Shown here piece after piece: positions 37,937 to 52,000 of a stretch of 64,000 nucleotides of DNA. Position 1 is the first letter of the stretch; each line of letters starts with the position of its first letter. The position numbers and the translations under genes were made by a program. The notes under the pieces are model-generated. The model did not search any database. It was not told the DNA's origin and was given only the letters and a program-made list of their open reading frames with translations. The stretch comes from Schistosoma mansoni (taxonomy: Eukaryota; Platyhelminthes; Trematoda; Strigeidida; Schistosomatidae). The stretch covers positions 24,012,872 through 24,076,871 of the forward strand of contig NC_031495.1 of assembly GCF_000237925.1 (NCBI RefSeq), in the 5' to 3' direction.

Positions 37937-38514
37937 CCCACGACCCGATTTCGTTAAATAATTACGGCTCAAATCTCTATCAGCACAAATACAACCGACG
38001 ATTACGGCTCTGCTCGAAGAGAAACCACTTAATCAGGTGGCCCTCATAAAAGGTAAGATATTGGCAAGGACTAGCACCTGAGTCAACTATATAGTTGCCT
38101 CAACCTCATGCTCGAACGTAGATCTCGACGCTAATGGTGCTTCGGCTCTGAGTGACAAGAGTGGCTGTATTCATATCCGTCTCATTTTCTGAAACCGATC
38201 CAATATACCAGAACCCTAAGTCCCCCGAGCCAAATCACGCTCCCGTCAAGCCGTACCTACTCGATCCAAGCGGGCATCTTCCAAGCCACGCCGAAAGGCG
38301 GCTTCGTAAGCGAGTTCTGGTTAAGGCTGTGCCCAGTCACTCCTACCATTGGCACACGACAGCTTACGTTCAGCCCGAGCAATCGACGACAGTATCTCTG
38401 GGCGTTCGTCATTGCCGATGTTCCCACAGCCATACTCGGTATCGATTTGCTACAGCACAATGAATTGCTAGTCGATTCATGTAGGCTGCAGCTAATCACA
38501 CTTATTTTGCTTTG

Positions 38515-39005
38515 ACACATTGGTATGCTCTTGCCTAATAAGTATTTCAGTAACAGACAAATAGACTAAATGGTTATACCTTAAATATTCCTCAGTGAAT
38601 ATTGTGTGCTCTGCTTTTCGTCCTTCCTTTTTCTTACACCTTTTTCAGCCTCCTGCAGATACTCCACCGAAAACAGACATGGCACGAGTGACTTCGTCCT
38701 ACACCGTTATTAAAGCCTCAAATATTCCAGAGGGATATGAGGTCGAAGCTTCTTAAAGCCCGCAACTTCGCATGTATCTGTTCTTCACCATCAGATGTGT
38801 GTTGCAACGCTACTTTCATAAAGTGCGCCAAGTGTGATATTGACATGTTTCTTACGAAATCCATTTGCATTCACATCTTATGAAATATCAACCCAATTGA
38901 GTAATTTTCAACAGTGAAAATTGTAACTTGTGTAACAATTTGATTTTGCTTGTAAACTGGCATGTCTCATGTAACAAACTGTTATTTCAGAATAAATTAT
39001 TATTA
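38515..39005 (+). mobile_element. Short non-LTR element, second copy (5'-truncated), inside the decayed Gypsy
   Basis: Nearly identical to the reverse complement of 35804-36300, beginning about 100 bases further in and ending in an ATTATTATTAATATTAAT tail. The 5' truncation plus ATT tail supports LINE-type retroposition. Confidence 0.85.
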
Positions 39006-41879
39006 ATATTAATCGATACTTCCTCGAACAGCGAATTCGTGGGCTTTAAAGCTCACACAAACGCGTGCCGAATCACAGGTTTATTTCATCGCTGTGACGA
39101 TTCATCCCACGCTTTATTCCGAAAATTTCCCAAACCGACTAAACCTCTCGAAGAGATCCCATTACTGACCAATCTTGTGGTACACCACATAGTCACCCGC
39201 GGACCCCCAGCCACGGCAAAACCTCGCTGACTGGCAACGGACAAATTAACTTTTGCCAAATGTGAGTTCGACAGTTTACTGGCTACTAGTATTATTCGTC
39301 CTTCTCACAGTCCCTGGGCCTCACCTCTCCGTATGGTTCGCAAAATGGATTGGGTTGGTTGAAGACCATGTGGAGACTACCGAGCATTGAACGTAGCTAC
39401 ACGTTTTGGTATCTACCCCATTCCCCGCACACATGACATCACGACATCACTCAAGGACACGACTATGTTTTCTAAGATCGATCTGGTACGAGCATATAGT
39501 CAGATCCTAGTTGCCCTTGAGGATATCAAGAAAACCGCCACCACGACTACTTTTGGTCTGTCTGAGTTCCTACGAATGCCATTTGGATTACGGAATGCCG
39601 CTCAAACTTTCCAAAGGCTTATCGGTAGCATAGTACGAGACCAAGATTTTATTCGCGTCTATATTGATGGTCTGATAGTCCAATCATCAAATGTAGATGG
39701 ACACTATCAGCATCTAATGCTCCCATTCCAGAGTATTTCGGATAACGTAATAATAGTCAACTCGGATAGGTGTGGACTTGGCAAACCGGAAATAAAATTC
39801 TTAGGTCACATTATCAAGCAAGAGGGTATTTTACCTCGTGAGGACAAAGTACGTGCAACAATGGAGTTCACTGTACCGCCCTAACTCAAAGAACTGAAGG
39901 CATTTCTCCGTTTGGTTTGCTTCTACCGACGTTTCATCCCACACTCGACAGAACAGTTGCGACCATTAACCGACTTACTTCTCTGCAGTCCACGCAAATT
40001 GAAAATTAACGATGCCGCGTGTACTGCTTTTTCAAAAATCAGAACGGCACTAGCTCAATCCACACTCCTAACCCATCAGTCACGCTTAGTATAGCTTTCG
40101 ATGCATCGGATTTCTCCATAAGAGCCGTTATGCAACAGAACATCTCCGGAAGTTGGAAACCTCTCGAGGTTTCCTCACGACACCTCGTTCCCGCGGAGAC
40201 GAGATATAGCGCTTTTGTTCGAGAACTGCTAGCAGCCTACTGTGCCATCAAACAATTCCGACACGCAGTAGAAGGTCGCAATTTCATCCTATTCACTGAT
40301 CACAAGCCTTTAACTTATGCTCTGGATGCAAAGTCTGACTGCTATTCACCACGAGAGTGCGTACATTTGGACTATATCTCTCAGTTCACAACAGACCTTC
40401 GTCACGTTCAAGCCTAGTCAAACTATGTTGCCGATGCTCTGTCACGTATCCAGGTGAATGCAATTACTTTGCCCGTGATTGATCTCCCTGTTATGGCCGT
40501 CGCTCAAGCAAGTGATCCTTCATGCACAGAAGCACAACATTCTACATCCCTTCAGTGCAGTGAAGTATCCTTAGCTACTTGTTCAGGTACTATCTTATGT
40601 GAGACTTTTACTGATCTTCTCCAACCCATCGTACCTTCTGCTAATCGTCGTCTTGCCTTCAACGCCTTGCATGAACTGTCTCATCTAGGTATCGCAGCTA
40701 CATTACATCTCATCGCAGCACAATACGTCTGGCCGTCCATGAATAAAGATGTTCGTGTGCGGATAAAGCAATGCTTACAATGTCAACTTTCAAAAGTGTA
40801 CAGGCACGTAAAGGCCCCCATTGGCACTTTCACTACGCCTGACGCTCGCTGCGGACACGTCCATATAGACATTGTGGGCCCATTGCTACCATCGAACGGG
40901 TATGATCACATACTCATGTGCATCGATTGTTTCACAAGATGCCTTGAAGCTATTCCCATGACGTCTATTACGCGGAGACAGTTGAACACTGCTTCGTAGA
41001 ACGATGGGTAGCGCTGTACGGTTGTTCCTCAACTGTCATGACTGACCGAGGACAACATTTGGAGTCCGAACTACTCTCCCTGCTGACCTAGCTGCTTGGT
41101 AAGGAACGCATACGCACTTCTGCCTACCACCCAGCATCAAATGGTTTGGTTGAACGGTTTCATCGCCAACTTGAAATAATTTGGACGAAACGTTGCCACT
41201 CGCCCTTATAGGTATCAAAACGAGCTTAAAGGAAGATATTCGATGTTCTGCTGCTGAACTTGTATACGGTACGACATTGCGTCCTCCTGGGGAATTTTTC
41301 ACACAACAGAGCGGTAACGATTTTGGTAAATCAGACTACGTCCAACGATTGTCCGAGTATATGCGAACAATGCCTCCAGTGTCAACTCGAATACAGCATC
41401 GACAGGTCTCTCACCCTGGAGAGTTATCTACCTGTTCACATATTTTCATACGAATAGATTCGGCACGCAAACCTTTGCAACAGCCTTACGAAGGACATTT
41501 TCACGTGATTTCTCGTCATGAAAGGACCTTCAAAGTTGATGGACTCGGCCGCGTCCAGATAGTCAGCAATGGTAGTCTCAAGTCAGCACATATCGATGAC
41601 AATGCCCTAACTGATAAGCTGGGACTCAATGCTAGACCCACCAAACCTACAAGCGGGATACCTAAAACCACTTCGGACCCCGCACTGGATACATAACGGA
41701 CCAACAACAGGTTTCAGCCGCACCATCTACGGACGAGACTTATGTTTCAGGTCCAGATCCGCAGATCACACCGCCCTTGACTTTGGATGAGATTGCAGTC
41801 TTATGAGGAACGAACGAGACTACAGTCTCACGTTCCGGTCGCCGAGTACACCTACCTGTTCGCTTTCGTTAATAAACTC

Positions 41880-42650
41880 TCACTCAACAACGGATATGGT
41901 ATAGGACCCTATCCATGAATGCTACACCTTTGTCTTTTCATTTGATTTTTTATCCTGAGCCCAAGTATCCGACCATCTCCCAATCGGTACCACTGACTTC
42001 AGCCAACTGGTTTGATAACCCATGCTCCTGTCAACGCACTCAGTCGATGTTTTCTAGCTCCGAATACATCAGGCATACGTATGGTCTCGAACTTGGTTGT
42101 TATTGTGGCTTTTGGCTGCCTGGCTCAATATGGTTACGTCCTACATCTGCAGCGCTTTCTGGTCCGGACCCCTACGAACGCAAACCCCATATTCTGCATG
42201 GAAACCACCCTGGTGTGGCGCGCTACGTGTCGAAAGTGTAAACCCTTCCTAGCACAGGGCTCCCGTTGTGACCTAATTTTATGAAGCGAATACGATTGGT
42301 ACAACGGAAACAATTATTAGCATAATCAATTGTAGCTGTGATTGTTTCACTCCACCTGTTTGTTCAAGTGTACCAAAAAACACTCCTCCGTTGTTTGCGA
42401 CCTGATAGGAACTGGTGTATGCTCAGTAGTCTCGCTTGTGGATTTGGCACGATCTCAGTATTCTTTCGATATCATGAGATCGCCAACAAATATATCTCAT
42501 TACAACCGTCCACTACCTTCCGGTTTTCGACCAACGGAGATATCCAACCTAATACCTGGCACGTGGTATTCCTGTAGTGGTGATCACAGTCAGACGCGAC
42601 TCGACGCCGACTACAACATGATTTAAACAACTATATTCCTCTGCTCTTTT
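41880..42650 (+). other. Unassigned segment after the decayed Gypsy
   Basis: CG dinucleotides and GC content are higher than in nearby spacers, and two long overlapping open stretches (41915-42241, 42012-42284) plus two at 42338-42626 are present. None shows a domain I recognise. It may be the tail of the Gypsy or part of another element. Confidence 0.4.
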
Positions 42651-43399
42651 GTACTCTCAACCAAGTTGATTTCACACAAACGATCATGTTTAAGCTATCT
42701 ATAAATAGCTCCGACAAACAAGATAGCCATAATAAAAGCCTAGTGGTAGATGTCAAATGGAAATTTCGCGAATAAAAATCAGAATAAATTAAGTCTTTGT
42801 AAAGAATATAATCAAAATATATTCTTCAACTACCAAATCTTATCAGTGCTGAGATGATAAGTATGTATTTAAACTACAGAGAAGGGAAAATGAGGCAATT
42901 TTTGAGATTTCGAAACCTGTTCAGACTGATAACGTGAAATGTCATTAGTCGTAAGAAAGTCTTAGAACTAAATAGCTTCCCAAGTTTTTGGTACTGACGC
43001 TGACCATAATAAATTAACTGGTCACCCCCTGACAAAAAGTACTCTGCCAAGCGACTGTACCAGATCGTAGGTAGCTAGACTGCCGTAAGTGCATTCATCG
43101 ATAACTGGTTAGCTTGTTCTTACACTCTACATTACAGCAACATTTATTCGAAATTTGCATTAAAAACCCATATTTTTTATTTCGGTTCGCATTAGCTCTA
43201 GTTTAAATAAATTGGAACATATTTCGTTTAGTAACGTTGTTGACACAAATCTTAATAACGGAGGGACCTAATTACTTACGCCACCACCAGAAGATTATAT
43301 GTAGACAAGCTAGTTAGTGAGTCTACACAATATCCTAAACCCTTATAAATGTGCAAAAACTGAAGGTTAAAGAAAAAGAGACAGCATTCCAGGATTATT
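42651..43399. other. Spacer, nothing recognised
   Basis: AT-rich, with no gene or named repeat. Confidence 0.4.
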
Positions 43400-44880
43400 G
43401 TGAGATGGTAGTACTAGATAATTAGTGGAAATGATTGTGGAAAAGCTCAGGTATTCTCAAATTATGCTAGCAATGTACATACCAAAGAGTTACCCTAAGC
43501 TTCAACTCGTCAACCTAACTAAATTGGTGGTATGTCGTTTCTTTCAAAATATTTGGAAGGCGTTATTTAAGCATCTGGACAAATACCGGATTCATACTGG
43601 AAAGCACCACGGGTTTCGAAAGTTTTACTGGTGTATCACAAGCACTTTATAGACTGTGAAGTGTGGTCCTCTCTTCAGATCAAATGCTACCTACAGATGA
43701 ATTCTTGATTGACTACAGCAGGGTTTTTGACAAAGTTCAACGTAGGGTCATCAGTCAAGCTAAAAACCCCTTGATTTTTTATACAGTGTTCAATGTTCCT
43801 TAATTCGAGTATTGAACGTAGCTATCCACCGCCTGAAAAGTTATAAGAGGCTATTGAAAAAGGTTTTAAAAACTGCAAATAAGCTGATTTCCGGAATCTC
43901 ATAGCCCTAAAATGACGATAGACTGGCTAAACTAAACCTATTTAGTTTCAGACTTCAGTTATAAGGATAATAGCTCGATGGACCTGTATTAATCCTTGTA
44001 ACTCGTTTTTCAGAGAAGGTCCAGATTTTCCTTGAAAATGTCATCTGATGGGGTTGATACCACCTTTTCAAGTAAGGCGTTCCAGTCATTATCTACGTGA
44101 TGGGAAAGATGAAATTTTGTTTTGGGTTTTAAGATGGCGGTTTACGAACCTTCTTGCTATGGCTTCGGAGATGATTAGTTCTGGATGGAGTGAAATATAA
44201 GATATAATGATACTCAAATGGTTATTAAAGTTACAGAGTGCCAGTATAAAGTCACCTCGTGTTGCACGATACGATAAAGAGAAAAAGGGCTGGCGTTTTG
44301 AGCGCTGATCGTAAATGGGTTGGGAAAAAACTACTAACTTTGTTCCTGCATGCTGAACACGCCCGAGGATTGTAGCATCCTTAGTAAAACATTGACCAGC
44401 TGCTCGGACACAGTACTCTCGGTGTGGTATTACTTAGGTGGGGTTTAAAATCTGAAACATCTCCTCATCAAAGCATTCCGATGCTCAGAGAAGTGACCAT
44501 AACTCCCAGAAACCCTTGTCATATAGGAGAACCAGGAGTGACTTGATCACAGTTTTTAAATTACTTAGTGATAACTATGTAACTGAGATAAACTCATTTC
44601 CCTTGCCTTCTAAGACAGAGAACTTGCGAGTAAACTCTAAGTAAGTTCACAAGCCCAGAACAAATTACTCACTTCCCCATCTAATAATCATTTAAAAGAA
44701 CTCACTACCTCAACACGTGATTAAAGCCTCATCTATTAAAGCATTCCAAAGAAGGCTAGATCAAACGGGAGGCCAACACCACCACGATTTACAGTGGCTA
44801 ATCAGCCTTCTGTCACTCCCGAATTGAAACAGAAGAATGAAACTGACCTAGTTCACATCCCTGATTTTTCTGAAGGTCAC
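43400..44880 (+). mobile_element. CR1-type LINE fragment D, strongly decayed, with a nested insertion
   Basis: Plus frames give LFKHLDKYRIHTGKHHGFRK (RT block around the GFRKG motif), a relic of the LIDYSKAFDKV box, KVLKTANKLISGIS and LAKLNLFSF. After the nested piece they continue with YRRTRSDLITVFKLLSDNYV and SLPQHVIKASSIKAFQRRLD. The blocks follow the same order as in fragment B, with a large deletion between the first catalytic box and the thumb. Many stops. Confidence 0.75.
43985..44465 (-). mobile_element. Second CR1-type LINE C-terminus nested antisense in fragment D
   Basis: The minus strand reads EYCVRAAGQCFTKDATILGR, then SYRATRGDFILAL and WNALLEKVVSTPSDDIFKEN, the CR1 C-terminal blocks, in the orientation opposite to its host. 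The edges are approximate, judged from where the host's own blocks stop and resume. Confidence 0.7.
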
Positions 44881-46093
44881 TATGCGCGAAAAGTAAGTGA
44901 TAACTTGCATTCGAAAATGTTCAGTTGAACGCACTCACACTCACACTATTCGATTGTCCTAATTTCACACCTGTAATTTTACAAATCTATTTTGATTATT
45001 TTCAATATTTAGTGTAAGTTCATCATCCAGAGAATCGTTAACCATTAGCTAGATTTTTCCGTATGTTTTTATCGCATCTAGGGCAAAGTAAACTTCTTTA
45101 GAATATGAAAAAGCACTTAAGCTAGACGCAAATAGTGACTTGTTTGTATATTAACCGACTGTTTATTTTCAAGTCTATCGAATATATATATATATATGTA
45201 TGGATTATAATCCAGATGGTTTTATTACACTTATTTTTTGTCATTAGTTTGCGCATAAATACATTCGTTATTACAAATAAGGATCTTATTCAGTGCTTCA
45301 GTGAGTACTGGCTTGATCGTTTTCAATATATTGTTAATAAAATGTCTGCTTTCAATTTTCTCCGAGAAGTCGGGTTCTTTTCAACTTGCCATTCCTTTCT
45401 TGAAGATGCGACTGCAAAATATAATTATGGAGATACTTTCTGTCTTTACTAAATGTTACGATGTAATCGGAAGCTGTTACTTATTGTTCCTGTTCTGCAA
45501 ATCGTTTATTTATTCACATCTTTTTTATGTTAGCCGTGAACATCGATCCGATACACATATGCGTTGGCAAAATAAAAAATAGCATTTAACATATGTTATG
45601 GAATAGAACTTACCAGATTCATCCATAATTTACTCTTAGGCCTACTAAGGGACCTGCATCTGAGGATAGGAAAACCCCGTAAACTCATGTATATTTGTAT
45701 TGGAATTATGGATAAAGCTCATAATGATATACAAAACGATAATCACTAAACACACGAACCACAGTCACTTTTTTAAAAATCGTAAAATGACTGTAGATCT
45801 GAGAATGTTAGTCCAAACTTTCATACTTATGCATTACATATGTCTTTTCGCGTTTCTGTTGCATGTATACTTTCCATACAGGGACACAGTATGTTCCATA
45901 TCATAGTTTCTAAACAAACGAAAAATATACCTGTTAAGCTAAACCAAAGAAGTTTTGCCCCAAAACAAATTTGAATAGCAAATGATAAAAATTGACAGAC
46001 TATAAGTATTGTTTTGTACAAAAGTGACATCATAAAATACAACATTACGATGTATTCCAGGTTATAAACAGATAATACACAGAAATCAGCGAT
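44881..46093. other. DRAM 5' flank
   Basis: No exon or named repeat recognised apart from a short (TA)n at about 45182-45197. The promoter of the DRAM gene should lie here. Confidence 0.4.
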
Positions 46094-49000
46094 ATGTTTG
46101 TTGCATGTTCTCATATTGGTCTGCAGTGGGTTGCGCTTTTACTGGCTTTGATCATGAGTTTCACAGTTCTAACAACGTAAGTTCATCTCCTTGTTTATCA
46201 TTTCAGATGTAAAACGAATACGTATTTAAGTCTTTTACAATTAATTTACATATCATTATTACTGTTGTTTTATTTGAAGCAACTTTATGAACATTCTACT
46301 GTTAGTTGATCGAAGGAATGAATTCCTAGTTAAATTTCCAGAATGTTTGAAACTATTTTACCTTTTTACGCCTAAACACGGCAAATCCACTCAGAAAGAA
46401 GGTATATTTCTTAATTCCTAAGTAACTCTTGACTAAAAGACGTACTATGTCTTAGAAACTAAGCGAGGATACTAAGAAGTAGCTAGAAAATTGACTGAGA
46501 CTGTAACTGTTTGTAAAACGTAACTGAAATCTGGGTAATTCTTTTACTTAGTTAACTTCTAATGCATACGTGATGAAGAGTAGTTTCATTTGAATTGTAG
46601 AAACAGAACGAAAGTTTATCTTTTAAACAAATCCGAAAGTAATTAAGTCCAAAATACTTTTCTTGGCTGTTACTTAAATGGATCTAGAGTCGTGAATGCT
46701 CTTCACTGCTTCAAAATATTTGTCAACGTAGCATATTTTGAGAATTATATAAGTGTCACTGATTCTCTACCTTGTCAGTAACAGAATCAATCTTGTTGCT
46801 CATAGTATTTCCTAGTCCTGAAATGAATGTCATATTCAAATAAAGACTATCCAGTTTCTTTTCAGGCTTAGTGTCCAATCAATTTTTAGGATTAAATTCC
46901 AGTTGCTTTCTAATTAAAGGTTTGTAACAACAAATAAAATTAAACATCAAAATTTTTCCAACTTCAACTTCCCTGATAAACGTAACCCCTATTTTGTCAT
47001 AATAGTATTAGGTAACGTTATTGAGGTAACATCGAAAAAATACGGAGATCCCCAGATTTATATGTTTAGAATATCTCAAATAGTTTACCTAAAGTTGGTA
47101 GCAAGAAAAATGTTTCTTTAAACTAAAAAATACCCTTTCTGCATTCTAAGAGTGGTCATAAATTATGTGAATGAATATTATAGGTCGATAAACATCTACT
47201 AAAATGTGATTTTTTGGATTACTCTATGAAGTAGTCCAGATATTCATTTGTGGGTTTATCACACAGTTAAACATTTACCATCGTTTGCTTCTTACCTTAA
47301 TGAGATAAAAATATGACTTATTGATCTAATTCTGCACAGTTGTTGAGTCATTTCAGATGCGTGTACTTTTACATCCTTATTACTTTAAAACTCGAGTGCA
47401 CGCTTGTCAAACGGGTACCTGGATGACTTCTTATAAGGCAATGTGATAGAGTGTTAAATTTAGTCCCGCAAGTTCACTGCTTGTTACTTAGTAACTTCAC
47501 CTGAAAACGTATTCTGTTGACCAAATCAATCTTTCGTAAAAAATTAGCATTTTATAAGTGGTTTGCTTTCAAAACTGAAACCGATATTTTTATTATATAA
47601 TAAAATCTTTTTGTTTACTTCAATGTAGATATCTCATTTCCATCTATAGAGGACATGTAAATGCAGAATTGCCATTTATCAGGCAAGTATATACATATTC
47701 GTTCTATTAAAGCATTACCACATCATATTTAATCTAGATTTTGTGTTAAATTAATAACCATCTGGAACTCTTTAGTTAGCCCACAAACAATGTACAGTAC
47801 TGTGAGACGCTTATAACTCTCACAAAGTAGATGTAAACAAAATGCAGATATGCAGGTATAGAAACTTGTAGTTTTACATAAAATCCAGTCTTAGGCAAAT
47901 AAGAGATAGTTGAAGCAAATTATTTGTAACGTTCGACGAGCTAACAACAATATTAATGTTCTTGACAGAGCTGTGGAATTTTATGAAATTGTGAATACCT
48001 GCTCCACCTTTAAGGAATGTTTAATAAGTTTAAAATGATACCGAATTTTAAATCTGATTAGCATTTTCCTTCAATCAAGAATATAGTTTGGTTGATGAGT
48101 AGAAGTTTTTGACTAGTTATTAGATTAAAGGTAGACCTCTTCTAATTTTTCCCTGGTCAAAAGTAATTTACTGATCTTCAGTAACTTATTGGACACTGAT
48201 ATATGGAGCATCATAAACTATTATTGTGAGTTGCATGGAAACACTGAGGGTATCCAGAGGAAATTTTTGTGAGGTTGGCAGTAAGTGATTGGAAACCCTA
48301 GGTTACGAAGTAAGAAATCATTCACAATAGCCCAAATACACTCATGATACAGGTTAGTTAGACAGTCTTAAACTAATGAGCCACATAAAATGTTAAATTA
48401 AACTTTTTTAATTGAAGCCATCATTTTTGTCAGGAAATTCAAACGTGTTTGTAGGTAAACAAACGACTCATTGTGGGACGGAAAAATGAATGGTTTTTAG
48501 CAGGGAGAGTTTTTGCTGAAATTTAATTTTTAGAAATGTACAACCTTTTGTATATAATATTTCACAATTATAGTGTATGAAAAAGACGATAGATCGAACA
48601 CAGCAAAACAGATAATAAACTTGAAATAATGTAGTAACTTTACAATAGGTTGAAAAAAACTCGAGTATGTCATAGAAATAAGACAAAGAAAGATAATTAC
48701 AAAACGAGTTGCGTTCCACAGTAAGATAAGCTGGGAATGTGAATTGTAGTCTACAAAAGGAATCAGAAACAAAAAGCAAGAGTTCGACTGTGTGATAAGG
48801 AGAGACAATGGTGTGTAAAGAACTCATAGGCTTTTGGTTGGTTCAATCTTAAGAGGAGTTTAACGAACTTCTTTTTCACACTTAGTTCGGGCTTTCTATT
48901 CGTTTATCGAGAGATTATGGACCACAATGAGAAGAAAACTAGTGAGTTTTACAGACTCGTTTTTGCTTTGTCGAATGCTACCAAAAAGGGTTCCGTTTTG

Positions 49001-52000
49001 ACTTTAGAGCTATTATTGACTTGATGTTTTACTATAAGACTTTTAATTCAATTTCTGCCCTCTCTAATTACCCACCCAAGATAATATTCTTGTACGCTTT
49101 CAGGAAAACTAACCATCAAAATATCAAGATACTTGATTCACAAAAACAAGTAACTTAGCGAATAAATCCAAAAGCGTTCATATAGGAGAGATTTTTGCAA
49201 ATATAAGTCAACCGTAGAACACGGTTCTCATAGTCTCTGTAAAATATTTTTCTTCAATGGTATTCGATATCCTACTCCCTAAAATATTAGCATCTGTTTT
49301 GTCTTTGGCGTGGGCATTTAAGTAGATCATCTTTTTCGAATCGAAGGTAGACGATTCTCATGAATTTTTGGACTTCATCTTTTTACTAGTGAATTTTACT
49401 AGTGAAGCTTGATGTAAGCTTATCTTCGATCAGTATTTTCTAAGAAAATTTATTATTTCTCCCTTAACAAAGGGACGAAACGTCGTATGTATTTATTACT
49501 AATTGTAAAAGATAACGATCTATTGGACAATACTGTGGTTATCATTATTTATTAACTTAATGGATAACACACTGATATTTGTATCGATGGACTCTACGTC
49601 TAATCCTTGATTTGAACATCGGTTCTATTTGACTTGGCCTTAGGAAATGTTTCTGACTAGTTCATAAATATAATTTGTAAATAACATACTTCAAATGGTA
49701 CACCATAATGTGAATGAGTGTAATGAAGTGGAATCTCAGGGTTTAGTCTAAACTTCGACCCTTTATTTTTATCTTTTTTAAACGTATTGATTACTCCTCA
49801 CTAAGTTTCAGTTACAAATTCACGAATTGCCAAAACCGCTAAAAACTATTTTTATAAATTTCAAGAGTCAAAACATATATATTTCATCAGAAAGTTTATC
49901 TTATATGTGTGATGCTAGTGTATTCCATGTACTTTTCCAGTTAAATAGCTTTATTTCTTTTATTTTAAATAAGAATATGATATTGGCTTAGCTTATGTGT
50001 AAACGAATTCAGGCATTAGTACATGCTCATGCCTCAATCTGTAGTTTGACATCTCTAGTCTATGGTTCTCCTTGTTTACGTTACCCAGAAACTCATTTTA
50101 AATATATTTAATACTCTTTTTCAGCTCTACAGGTGCCTATCCACCAGAAAGTTGTATATTTGGTGAGGGATTAAACATAGCTGCTTTTATCAGTAAGTCT
50201 AAGTTTCATAATACTATCAAAAATGCTATATTCAGTAGAAGAAATTATCGCAAATTTAATCAAGGAAATTTAAACAAGTTGAAAAGAATAATAATATTAG
50301 AAATAATGATTGGTTTGGAAATAAAACCGAAACTAATGGTCAATTAGTTTGTACTTTATCTACTATGCGACAGAAATTCGCAAGAGAATTTTGTTTAATA
50401 CCTTTTCTGTCAATATTGTATACTTTCGTTCTGCTTATTGTACGGTAAATAAGGCGGAAGACAGGTCATCTTTAACCATTTATACTGTACTTCATAAAAG
50501 CGTGAAAATTAACTTTGAAGTCTTGACCTAATCCATTAACATGAACAGACAAATTCTTCCTAGACTAGCTATTTGGTATTTGAATACCACCTTGGTGGAA
50601 TTTACCCAAGACTTAAGAAAAGCTGTTAAACACAGCTTAGTGTTTGAGTACAATCTCAGTGCATTTGACTATGAATCCTATTTATCTATGCTGGTAATAG
50701 CCACCCATAGTCATCTAAAAAATGGAATCATTATTTAATTTAAGTGATCAAGTGATTGAAAGTAAACTATCAGATTATTGGACTTAGATTTATTAATTTT
50801 GTGAGTCCATCTAGTCTATTTAATATTTTAGTATTTAATATTTCTATATTTATTTTAAATGAAATATCAACACCATTATTTATTGATTGGTGCTGAGTGC
50901 TATATGGGTGGAATACATCTTTATTATTATTATTATTGTCACAGTCATACTGAAAAAGCGAAATGTTTTCCTCACTTTATGTTATGCAGTTTTACGAATG
51001 TATACTTCTCTTATATTCATCTCTACGTGAAATTCCATGTTTTTTATCTGTATGTTAAGGGGATTACACAAGTTAAAAGTGCTTCGGAGGTTAACAAAAC
51101 TTTTAAATCCATCACTTTGCAATATCTTTTAACTAAACGAAAACAGAATCGGAAAGTTATCAATTTGCAAGAAATTTAGCTCGTTTCTTCGAGTACTGGA
51201 GTAAATATTCTAGAAATGTCTTGTAGAATAAAACTTTTCCGAATTCAATATACCATTTTTACAATTGGCGGTGTATATTCCTATACCTTAATGAAATTTT
51301 TTGAAACATATTCAGCTTAAGTTAAGATGGTACACAAAGTCTAATTGCTTTTACTTACAGTTTACTTATCACCCCTTGATATTTTGATGGAACAATTGTG
51401 ATGCAATTAAATAACTGTAGTATTAGATTTATTTAAAGCACTCCGTTCAGCTGGTTGTTCATCTCATTATTATCAGTCAGAAAACAAATTATGATGTTCA
51501 TTATTATTCGTAAGGCTTTGTGCTTGAAAGTGGTTTAATTTTAGTTATGATAAATAACGTGTTATATCCGTTGAAAATTGTAAGCCACTAATGTTAAAAA
51601 GAAACAGGTACCGATATTGAGTCTATCTGATATAAATAATCCACCTATAAGTTCAGCTGGCATTAGGAGCCCCATTCAGACAGCTTGCATCCCAGTAAAG
51701 TCTGATAAATTTTAGTTCTAATACCATCAACCCAAAAAACCTAACTAAAGGCTTTTTTAAAAATTGTTGTATTCCGGCATAATGGTTTCGTACATACTCA
51801 TTGATTAATTATTCGCTCAAAATAGTTTAAGTACGTATTAAACAATGACAGAGTTCACATTATAAAGTGAATAACTTCCGTTCGTTAGAATAGATTTTTA
51901 TGGCTAGTTTTTTAGATATATTTTCCACCAAACTGATTATTGGTGTTTCAGTTAGGTGAATGCATTTTAATGAAACTGAAGTAATATGATCGTGCACCTC

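Larger units (their letters stand above)
37085..41870 (+). mobile_element. Decayed Ty3/Gypsy element (CsRn1-clade-like), with two later insertions
   Basis: A gag relic at about 37085-37355 is followed, after a solo LTR, by a protease relic (about 38150-38510, ending in an AILGIDLLQHN block) and, after a short non-LTR element, by reverse transcriptase (about 39180-39880; FSKIDLVRAYSQI, LRMPFGLRNAAQTFQR), RNase H (about 40080-40420; FTDHKPLTYAL) and integrase (about 40640-41170; HIDIVGPLLPSNGYDH). A C-terminal region runs to about 41870. No own LTRs were recognised at either end. It is clearly broken, with on the order of ten or more breaks plus two insertions, and much older than the copy at 906-6562. 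Treated as a fossil. Confidence 0.85.

Noticed and set aside
45135-45582. Overlapping plus-strand ORFs upstream of the DRAM gene
   Set aside because: AT-driven low-complexity hydrophobic text, no domain, and no splice link to the first DRAM exon.
48468-48827. 119-residue minus-strand ORF in DRAM intron 2
   Set aside because: Phe/Tyr/Leu-rich composition expected from AT-rich DNA; no recognised domain.
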